A DNA stretch of 64,000 nucleotides from Gemmatimonadota bacterium (GTDB lineage Bacteria; Gemmatimonadota; Gemmatimonadetes; Longimicrobiales; Gaopeijiaceae): assembly GCA_028874905.1 (NCBI GenBank), contig JAPPGZ010000060.1, positions 1-64,000 on the forward strand. The letters are read 5' to 3'. This document shows, in pieces, positions 25,690 to 31,214 of the stretch. Position numbers and translations under genes: made by a program. How positions within the stretch are numbered: the first letter of the stretch is position 1; every line of letters starts with the position of its first letter. Below the pieces are notes generated by a model, which saw only the letters and a program-made list of their open reading frames with translations, had not been told where the DNA came from and made no database searches.

Positions 25690-25724
25690 GCGTGGGTCTC
25701 GCTTGATCGAATGACGACCCACGC
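25690..25724 (+). promoter_or_regulatory. Inverted repeat directly before the C39 peptidase gene
   Basis: Perfect 9 bp arms GCGTGGGTC (25690-25698) and GACCCACGC (25716-25724) are separated by 17 nt. The right arm ends immediately before the GGAG Shine-Dalgarno (25725-25728) of the C39 gene. It could be a dimeric operator for the peptide cluster, or a leader hairpin that sets access to the ribosome site. No terminator-like T tract follows. The preceding gap 25501-25689 shows no further feature. Confidence 0.5.
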
Positions 25725-25736
25725 GGAGCCACCCGG

Positions 25737-26336
25737 ATGCCTGAAAGCCACTGCGAAGCGTCCAGCTGCCCACTACTACCCTCGGAGCACCGCGTCGCAC
25801 GTCGCCGCCGCTCAGCGATCCTGACTCTGGTGCTGGTGCCGGCGTCGATCGCACTCGCGGCGCTTGCGGTCTCCGACCTGCCCCGCATGGGGCGAATGGC
25901 GGCACGCGTCGACCTGGCCAGGCTGAATGCAGAGTTCCTGGAAGATGACGCGGTCGTCTTCCAGTCGGCGCTGAATGACTGCGGGCCGGCGGCGTTGGCC
26001 AACATGATGCGCGCGGTCGGTGTCGTCGCGCCCTCGACCGACACACTCGCGGTACTCGCCGACATGGGGCCGAGAGGTACGACCGCCGGCGGGCTGATTC
26101 GCGCCGCCGGCCGATTCGGCCTGCCGCTCACGCTGGTTCGGCTGACACCGGCAGACCTCAGCAGCGCACGCACGCCGTTCATCGCGTGGGTGAACCGCAA
26201 TCACTTCGTGACAGTCACCGGAAGATCACCGTCCGGCAGTTTGACCGTGGTGGATCCGACGGCGGGCCGCTACTCGATCAGCGAGGAAGCATTCCTGGAG
26301 ATCTGGTCCGGCGAGTCGATCGTGTTCGCCGGGTAG
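25737..26336 (+). CDS. Membrane-anchored C39-type (double-glycine) peptidase
   Basis: 199-residue stand-alone peptidase_C39-like protein. The catalytic Cys is in FQSALNDCGPAALANMM (Q76 oxyanion, C82), His156 in WVNRNHFVTV and Asp173 in LTVVDPTAGRY. Residues of about 24-46 are a membrane helix after an Arg-rich stretch (ARRRRSAIL), so the catalytic domain faces the periplasm. C39 domains cleave leaders after a double Gly, matching the V-x-G-G-Q sites in the six peptides that follow. Unusually it is not fused to an ABC exporter. It starts the cluster, with the first peptide gene 63 bp downstream. Proposed role: maturation of the propeptides after Sec export. Confidence 0.82.
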   Translation: MPESHCEASSCPLLPSEHRVARRRRSAILTLVLVPASIALAALAVSDLPRMGRMAARVDLARLNAEFLEDDAVVFQSALNDCGPAALANMMRAVGVVAPSTDTLAVLADMGPRGTTAGGLIRAAGRFGLPLTLVRLTPADLSSARTPFIAWVNRNHFVTVTGRSPSGSLTVVDPTAGRYSISEEAFLEIWSGESIVFAG

Positions 26337-26399
26337 TTCCTGGGTGCGGTCGCGGCGAGGGGCGTTGCGGCTTCTTTCACAATCGCTGAGGAGGAGAAG

Positions 26400-26684
26400 A
26401 TGAGGAAAGGACAAATGCGGGCCACAGTGTATGCGCTCTGTCTCGCGCTGCTTGTGGGGCAGGGAGCGCACACAATCGGTGGGGCGCCGGTCGACGCCCC
26501 GGAGAGTGAAGTACCAGCCTCAGTTGAGGGTCGCGGATGGATATCGTTCAGTATCTGCGTCGGTTGCGTGTTCTCGGGCATCACCCTGGCCATGACAGGC
26601 GGAATCGTGGCAGCAGCGAGTGTACCCGGTTCGACCATGGCGCTCGCCGGATGTATAGCCGCGTGTCATGACGCAATATCCTGA
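26400..26684 (+). CDS. Prepropeptide 1 (CxxC...CxxxC family)
   Basis: 94-residue precursor, first of six tandem paralogues. Basic start (MRKGQMR), hydrophobic signal-like segment at about 8-22, and a short acidic pro-region. The processing-site equivalent SVEGRG (41-46) has GRG where the others have GGQ or GAQ. The core is hydrophobic and Gly/Ala-rich, with C53-x2-C56 and C85-x3-C89 separated by 28 residues and five residues after the last Cys. Its own Shine-Dalgarno is GGAGGAGA. I know no named family for it; the cysteine layout and size recall halocin-C8-like or class II bacteriocin peptides, but that is analogy only. An extra Cys14 sits in the signal region. Confidence 0.72.
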   Translation: MRKGQMRATVYALCLALLVGQGAHTIGGAPVDAPESEVPASVEGRGWISFSICVGCVFSGITLAMTGGIVAAASVPGSTMALAGCIAACHDAIS

Positions 26685-26701
26685 TTGACCATGGAGACAA
26701 C

Positions 26702-27037
26702 ATGAATAAGACAACGTCCAAAGAGACTCACATAGGCATGGCGGTGATACTGTTGCTTGCTCTTGCAAATGGCTCGGTGAACCCGCTTGCGCATGAAGGA
26801 CAAATGGCTACGCCCGCGGACATCGTGCAAGCAGTGGGACCTGGTCAAACGGTAACTGAAAGAGACACGACCACTGTCGAGGGAGGACAGAAGCTTGTCA
26901 AGGCAGGCTGCATTCTGTGCGCTGCGGCCATTCTCGTAGGGGGAGGAGCAAGTGTCATCGGTTTGATAGTATTGGCGTCGGCGGCCCCGATTGCTACGGG
27001 CGCGTGTGCCTTCGTCTGTACGCTGGGGTACGGATGA
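26702..27037 (+). CDS. Prepropeptide 2 (CxxC...CxxxC family)
   Basis: 111-residue precursor, the longest of the six. Signal-like helix at 11-24 (IGMAVILLLALANG) and a pro-region of about 35 residues ending TTTVEGGQ (GGQ at 61-63). The core has C70-x2-C73 and C102-x3-C106, spacing 28 as in peptide 1, and tail TLGYG. Between the pairs is an uninterrupted hydrophobic Gly/Ala/Ile stretch that could form a membrane-active helix. The gene is visibly richer in A and T than the neighbouring enzyme genes. Shine-Dalgarno GGAGA, 17 bp after the previous stop. Confidence 0.72.
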   Translation: MNKTTSKETHIGMAVILLLALANGSVNPLAHEGQMATPADIVQAVGPGQTVTERDTTTVEGGQKLVKAGCILCAAAILVGGGASVIGLIVLASAAPIATGACAFVCTLGYG

Positions 27038-27075
27038 TCATCGGTTTCGGTGACAAGAAAGAAAGGATGGCGCGA

Positions 27076-27363
27076 ATGAAAAAGACAAGCGTTGCAACAG
27101 TGATACGGATCTTGATCGTGGTTGCACTGGTGAACGCCACCAGCGTGGGAAACCGGCAGGCGCAAGTCGCCGTTGACAAAGCAGGGCCGGTCGAGACAAG
27201 TGTGGTGTCGGAGGAGGCCATTGTGGGCGCTCAGAACACGGGTCTCAACATAGCGTGCTGGGGGTGCATCGCCGGCACCATCATTCTGGTGACGACAACC
27301 GGCGTTGGAGGGTTTCTTGGGATCGCTTGTGGTTTTGCATGTGGTAAGCTTGCCTTGGCATAA
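27076..27363 (+). CDS. Prepropeptide 3 (CxxC...CxxxC family)
   Basis: 95-residue precursor from the ATG at 27076, chosen for the AAGGA 8 nt upstream; ATG 27067 abuts the purine run and would add MAR. Signal-like segment VATVIRILIVVALVNA, then a pro-region ending SEEAIVGAQ (GAQ at 51-53, one Gly replaced by Ala). Core cysteines C61-x2-C64 (CWGC) and C85-x3-C89 (CGFAC) with 20 residues between, tail GKLALA. The core begins with NTGLN after the site, similar to peptide 6 (NAG). Confidence 0.72.
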   Translation: MKKTSVATVIRILIVVALVNATSVGNRQAQVAVDKAGPVETSVVSEEAIVGAQNTGLNIACWGCIAGTIILVTTTGVGGFLGIACGFACGKLALA

Positions 27364-27377
27364 CTTGGGAGGAGATG

Positions 27378-27668
27378 ATGACTAAGCTACGTAGTAGGCG
27401 GCTGACGGGAGCTGTGATGGTCGCGGTATTGATGGCGGGGTCACTGCGAGGTGTTGGGACCGGTGCTGACAACGCCGTGGTGTGGGAGGCGCGTTCGGAG
27501 GTCGCTGAATCGAGTGTGTCCGGAGGACAGGGATGGTTGGGGTTCTGGGGATGTGCAGGTTGCATCGCAGGGGGGCTGGTAACCTCGGTTGCGTCAGGCG
27601 GGGCGGCGGCCATCGTATTGATGGGTTGTGGAGTCCTGTGCAGCTTGGCGTTCGCTGAGGAACTCTAG
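27378..27668 (+). CDS. Prepropeptide 4 (CxxC...CxxxC family)
   Basis: 96-residue precursor starting MTKLRSRRL (ATG 27378, GGAGG 5 nt upstream; ATG 27375 is too close to it). Signal-like helix GAVMVAVLMAGSLRGVG, pro-region ending AESSVSGGQ (GGQ 49-51). The core GWLGFWGCAGC...CGVLC has C59, C62, C84 and C88 with 21 residues between pairs and an eight-residue acidic tail SLAFAEEL, the only one of the six ending in acidic residues. It lies 14 bp after peptide 3. The aromatic start of the core (GWLGFW) is shared in spirit with peptide 1 (WISF). Confidence 0.73.
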   Translation: MTKLRSRRLTGAVMVAVLMAGSLRGVGTGADNAVVWEARSEVAESSVSGGQGWLGFWGCAGCIAGGLVTSVASGGAAAIVLMGCGVLCSLAFAEEL

Positions 27669-27691
27669 GATCTGGTTATGGAGGTGAAGCC

Positions 27692-27985
27692 ATGAGACGT
27701 ACAATGGACAGGTGGTTCCTCGGCATTGCGATGACGCTATCGGCTGGTGGGGGGACCGTAGTGGGTTTGACGTTCGAGGCAGAAGCGGAGCGATACGGTA
27801 CTGGTGCCTCGACCGACGTGACTTATCCGGCAAGTGTTGTTGGCGGCCAGGGTGTAAGCGCCGATGCGCTTTGTGACCTGTGTTGGTCCGCCGCCAGGCA
27901 TTTCCTCTATTTGCCACCCTGGCAACGGACGGCGGGAAGTGTAGTCTGCGGAATAGTCTGTACAGTGAATCTCGGAACCGCATAG
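27692..27985 (+). CDS. Prepropeptide 5 (CxxC...CxxxC family)
   Basis: 97-residue precursor with a strong GGAGGTGAAG ribosome site. Signal-like region WFLGIAMTLSAGGGTVVG, pro-region ending YPASVVGGQ (GGQ 51-53), core with C61-x2-C64 (CDLC) and C86-x3-C90 (CGIVC), 21 residues between. The inter-pair loop is less hydrophobic and more basic and aromatic (ARHFLYLPPWQRT) than in the paralogues, with a Pro-Pro turn, so this member may have a distinct target or partner role (two-peptide action is possible). Confidence 0.72.
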   Translation: MRRTMDRWFLGIAMTLSAGGGTVVGLTFEAEAERYGTGASTDVTYPASVVGGQGVSADALCDLCWSAARHFLYLPPWQRTAGSVVCGIVCTVNLGTA

Positions 27986-28004
27986 AGAAAGGCAGGGAAG
28001 GATG

Positions 28005-28304
28005 ATGAGGCTGAGTAACAGGATTGTTCGAGGTGTCGTAGCGGCGGCTGCCGTCGTGACCGTTGGGACTGCAGGAGCTTCGGGGACAGGGTACGGAGTC
28101 GAAGCGGACGCAAGCTTGGTTGGAGCGCCGGTGGAGGCGGAGATTGCGGATCAGGTTGTCGGAGGCCAGAACGCGGGTGTCGTGGCGCTCGTAGCTGCAC
28201 TGCAGATGTTGTGCGTGCAGTGCGTTTTCGAGGCGGCTTCGGCCGAGCAGATCGATCTCGTGGCACTAGCAGAGTGCACGATCATCTGCAACGTCGCGTT
28301 CTAA
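28005..28304 (+). CDS. Prepropeptide 6 (CxxC...CxxxC family)
   Basis: 99-residue precursor (ATG 28005; ATG 28002 is possible but abuts the GGGAAGG). Signal-like segment VVAAAAVVTVGTAGASG, long acidic pro-region, site IADQVVGGQ (GGQ 53-55). The distance from the site to the first Cys is 14 residues instead of 6-7, and the pair spacing is the shortest at 17 (C70-x2-C73, C91-x3-C95). The loop is acidic (EAASAEQIDLVALAE), unlike the basic loop of peptide 5. It is the last peptide before the hairpin at 28325. Confidence 0.7.
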   Translation: MRLSNRIVRGVVAAAAVVTVGTAGASGTGYGVEADASLVGAPVEAEIADQVVGGQNAGVVALVAALQMLCVQCVFEAASAEQIDLVALAECTIICNVAF

Positions 28305-28324
28305 TCAGACAACAGGGAAGCGGA

Positions 28325-28359
28325 GGGGGACCCGGGCAGTTGCTGCGCCCGGGTCCCCC
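28325..28359 (+). terminator. Strong hairpin between peptide genes and maturation/transport genes
   Basis: A perfect 13 bp G+C-rich stem GGGGGACCCGGGC/GCCCGGGTCCCCC with a 9 nt loop AGTTGCTGC lies 20 bp after the last peptide gene. No T tract follows; the next gene's GGGAGGA begins 4 nt later. It fits a leaky terminator or an mRNA 3'-stabilising processing structure. Either would give much more peptide mRNA than transporter mRNA from one operon. Confidence 0.7.
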
Positions 28360-28372
28360 GATGGGAGGAATC

Positions 28373-28921
28373 ATGGGGATATCGAAACCATCGGTGCGTC
28401 AGAAGAGCGCAGCGTTGGCGTTGGCGGCCGGTGTCGCGGGGATAGCGGCTGCGCCGTTCCTCTGGATGGGTAGGGCGGGGGATGGTCCGGATACCCCGCC
28501 CTGGGTGCTTCCGCCCGTCTCGGGGTCGCTACGGGAGTCGGAGACGTGGACGTACCGGACCAACCAGGCAGGTGCGACGGCCTTGATCTATGTGGATCGC
28601 AGCTGTGTTCACTGCAAGGCGGAATTGGAGTTATGGGAGTCGGTGGCGGAAGGTGACGCGGACGGTGTAGCGGTCTGGGTGGTGGCATCTCCGAGGTCGG
28701 TGATGGAGGGCGCGAACTGGGTTCCCCCTTCGCTTCGCGCGCGGACGGTACACGACCGTGACGGAAGTGTGGGCCGGGCCCTGGGGGTCAGCGCGGTTCC
28801 CGCAACGTTCTGGATCGACGAGACCGATACGGTCCGAATCGTACGTGTCGGACGTAGCAACAGGAACATGCTTGCCGAGAACATGGTGGCGATGAGCGGA
28901 ATGGGAGAATCGAAGTCATGA
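28373..28921 (+). CDS. Membrane-anchored thioredoxin-like protein of the peptide cluster
   Basis: 182-residue protein with an N-terminal membrane anchor (about 11-31, SAALALAAGVAGIAAAPFLW) and a periplasmic thioredoxin fold. Active site SCVHCKAE (C78-x2-C81) and a cis-Pro region GVSAVPATFWID. In context it would form, isomerise or reduce the two disulfides expected in each peptide core; the related MauD/TlpA branch serves cofactor-protein maturation. ATG 28373 has GGGAGGA 3-4 nt upstream. Its stop overlaps the next ATG (ATGA). It is distinct from the TlpA at 16218, which has WCEQC. Confidence 0.8.
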   Translation: MGISKPSVRQKSAALALAAGVAGIAAAPFLWMGRAGDGPDTPPWVLPPVSGSLRESETWTYRTNQAGATALIYVDRSCVHCKAELELWESVAEGDADGVAVWVVASPRSVMEGANWVPPSLRARTVHDRDGSVGRALGVSAVPATFWIDETDTVRIVRVGRSNRNMLAENMVAMSGMGESKS

Positions 28922-29598
28922 GTGGACGAGAAGGGACCGGCGGGGGCGGGCGACGGACTCTCGCGGCGCTGAGGCATTTTTTGAACATGCTCGTTCCCAG
29001 CCTGGACGACATTCGTGAACATCGTCCCATCGTACCGCCACTGGTCATTGGGTGGGTGTTCTCGCTGGTAGCCGCGTTCTCGCTGCGGCCGCTGTTACTG
29101 AGCGCCATGGCAAGCCAGGGAGCGGAAGTTGCCCAGGGGACGCTCCTTGTGCTGGGAATAGTAGCGGTGATGGCGCCTCTGGTTCACCTGCTCAAGGCGG
29201 GGCTCCTGATCGCCTTGGGGTGGGCCGTGCTGGTGCTCACGAACTCGCAGCGCCGCATCCGACCGATACTGTCGGTACTTCTTTACGGGGAAGCGATTCT
29301 CGCGGCGCAGGGGGTGCTCCAGGCACTCTATCTGCACTTGGCCACGGGTGGGAGCCCAACCTCTCCCGTGGATCTTCAAGCCAGCCTGGGGTTGGCTGCC
29401 TTCGTCCCGGCCACGAGCCCGGGTCTGCTAGCGGTCGCCCAGAGTTTTTCGGTGGGTCATTTCCTCTGGTTCGGGTTCCTTGTGATTGCTTTGCGCCGGT
29501 GCGATGGTCCGGAGCCCCGCCCGTCTTTCGGACTCGCGCTTTTCTTCTGGGGCGTTATGGTGGCCTTTTCAGCGGCGCGCGCATGGGTCACATTGTAG
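28918..29598 (+). CDS. Yip1-like polytopic membrane protein
   Basis: 226-residue integral membrane protein with about five to six hydrophobic helices. The layout (a soluble start MLVPSLDDIREHRPIVPPLVIGW, then TM pairs GTLLVLGIVAVMAPLVHLL, LLIALGWAVLVL and FLWFGFLVIAL) resembles the bacterial YIP1 family, but the match is by overall pattern only. It overlaps the upstream thioredoxin-like gene by 4 bp and precedes the ABC ATPase by 44 bp. It could be an immunity protein, a transporter accessory or a scaffold for the C39 peptidase. Confidence 0.6.
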   Translation: MSGREGTGGGGRRTLAALRHFLNMLVPSLDDIREHRPIVPPLVIGWVFSLVAAFSLRPLLLSAMASQGAEVAQGTLLVLGIVAVMAPLVHLLKAGLLIALGWAVLVLTNSQRRIRPILSVLLYGEAILAAQGVLQALYLHLATGGSPTSPVDLQASLGLAAFVPATSPGLLAVAQSFSVGHFLWFGFLVIALRRCDGPEPRPSFGLALFFWGVMVAFSAARAWVTL

Positions 29599-29642
29599 AG
29601 CGGACGAGAGAGAGGGTGGGCGGGCGGCGTGGAGATGGCCAA

Positions 29643-30359
29643 ATGGCCGGAGTGAGGCTGCGGGGACTCAGCGTCCGGTATTCCAACTTCCTCCTGGAGC
29701 CGATGGATCTGGACATCGACCTGGGAGAACGCGTGGCGTTGGTTGGAGCGAACGGGGCCGGGAAGAGCACGACACTCAAGGCGGTCGCGGGTCGGCTTCG
29801 GGACTACGAGGGCAGGGTGGAGGTAGGCGGAGGCGATATCAGGCCCCGGTTGCCAGGGATCAGGGCGACCATCGGGTTTCTCCCCGAACGCCCGCTTGGA
29901 TTCGGGTGGATGACCATCGATCAGCACTTGCGGTTCCTCTCGACCTTCTTTCCCACTTGGGACCGCGACTACGAACGGGAACTCCTCGCTCGCCTGGAGC
30001 TTCCGGGCACGTCGAAGGTGGGTACGCTTTCCAGGGGGATGTCGGTCAAGCTATCGCTGGTAACGGCGGAAGCGCACCGGCCACCGATCCTCATTCTCGA
30101 CGAGCCCACCACGGCCATCGATCCGGTCATGCGACGTGAGCTGTTGAAGATCATCGGTGATTGCGCACCAACAGGCGGCGATCGCCTCGTCCTCTTTTCC
30201 AGTCACATCCTCGAAGATGTGGAGTTCATTGCCGAGCGGGTGGTCCTGATGAGGCGAGGACGGATCCTCGAAGACGTGACAACACAGGAGCTGCAGGAAC
30301 GCGATCCCGGCGCGCCTCTCTCCCAAATCCTCGTTTCAGCGTTGGAGTCCGATGACTAG
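29643..30359 (+). CDS. ABC transporter ATP-binding protein of the peptide cluster
   Basis: 238-residue ABC ATPase. Walker A GANGAGKST (35-43), signature TLSRGMSVKLS, Walker B ILILDEPT and the switch His in FSSHILED. The LSRGM signature and length place it in the CcmA/YtrB/BcrA-like group that pairs with ABC-2 permeases and often gives bacteriocin self-immunity or export. The start is ATG 29643 with GGAG 8 nt upstream. Upstream in-frame codons overlap the Yip1-like gene and are not expected to be translated. It overlaps the permease gene by 8 bp. Confidence 0.9.
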   Translation: MAGVRLRGLSVRYSNFLLEPMDLDIDLGERVALVGANGAGKSTTLKAVAGRLRDYEGRVEVGGGDIRPRLPGIRATIGFLPERPLGFGWMTIDQHLRFLSTFFPTWDRDYERELLARLELPGTSKVGTLSRGMSVKLSLVTAEAHRPPILILDEPTTAIDPVMRRELLKIIGDCAPTGGDRLVLFSSHILEDVEFIAERVVLMRRGRILEDVTTQELQERDPGAPLSQILVSALESDD

Positions 30360-31056
30360 TCAAGCCTTCTGGATTCTGGTGGCACTGGAGTTCCGACGCT
30401 CCCGTCGGAGCTTGGTGCGAATTGGCGTTTTCCTCCTGGCAGTTATGGTCATCTCGCTCATGGTGGAATCCCCAACGTCAGTGCTGACCTTCGGACTGGC
30501 CGTGGTGGGTGGCGCACTCGGTATGCAGATACCGGTTGATGCGCTCCAGGACAGGTTGACGGGCAGCCTGGAAGTGCTCACCACGCTCCCCGTGACCCCC
30601 TTTACGCTTGCGGCAGCCCGTCTGACGGCGGTGGTCCTTGTTGCGGCGCTGGGAGCCGTACCGATGGCTGCTGCCGGTGGCATCGTGGGCCCCGCGTTTC
30701 TGGAAGACACAGGCTTGATCCGCATCATCATGGCCGCTTTTCTGGGAGCCTGGACCATGCTTTCGGCGATGTCGGCGGTGCTCCTTGCGGTCTTGCTTCG
30801 CTTCAAGGTCAAGCCGCTGGTTTCCTATGGTGCGATGGTTGCGCTGGGGATGTTGTTGGGAGCAGGGTATCTCTACGATCGCCTCTTCGGGAGTCCGATG
30901 CGGTTGATCCAGGCCGTGATGGCCAGCGACCACACCCTGGCGATCGCCGTCGGCAGCGCCCTTGTCGGTTCAGCTGTGGTCCTGACGGCGTCATTCGTGC
31001 TCACCCGCAGGGGGTTCGAGATCTACCAGCCGGAGCCGGATGCGATGGACTGGTAG
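30352..31056 (+). CDS. ABC-2-type permease of the peptide cluster
   Basis: 234-residue membrane protein with six predicted helices: about 22-40, 46-62, 85-110, 117-140, 160-180 and 198-220. It has an ABC-2-like cytoplasmic coupling region (QDRLTGSLEVLTTLPVTPFTLAAARL). The LTTLPV..F..AR pattern resembles ABC-2 and CcmB-type permeases. Together with the ATPase it would form a homodimeric exporter or immunity pump for the mature peptides. No extracytoplasmic solute-binding protein is nearby. The stop at 31056 appears to end the cluster. Confidence 0.8.
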   Translation: MTSQAFWILVALEFRRSRRSLVRIGVFLLAVMVISLMVESPTSVLTFGLAVVGGALGMQIPVDALQDRLTGSLEVLTTLPVTPFTLAAARLTAVVLVAALGAVPMAAAGGIVGPAFLEDTGLIRIIMAAFLGAWTMLSAMSAVLLAVLLRFKVKPLVSYGAMVALGMLLGAGYLYDRLFGSPMRLIQAVMASDHTLAIAVGSALVGSAVVLTASFVLTRRGFEIYQPEPDAMDW

Positions 31057-31214
31057 GGCAGCGCTTGCCCGCTTCAGTGGCTGCGGCATTCGGCCGCGCA
31101 GCGACACTTTCCCTGGCACCTCGGCGCCAACACGGGCGAGCACTCGCGGGTCTTTGGGGTTGCGGAGAGCGTTATTGTACTCCCGGAACACGGCGCCTCC
31201 AACCTGCGGAAGTA

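Noticed and set aside
30352-31056. Permease as CcmB haem exporter of cytochrome c maturation
   Set aside because: No ccmC-H genes are nearby, and the gene is embedded with the C39 peptidase and peptide genes; a generic ABC-2 permease fits better.
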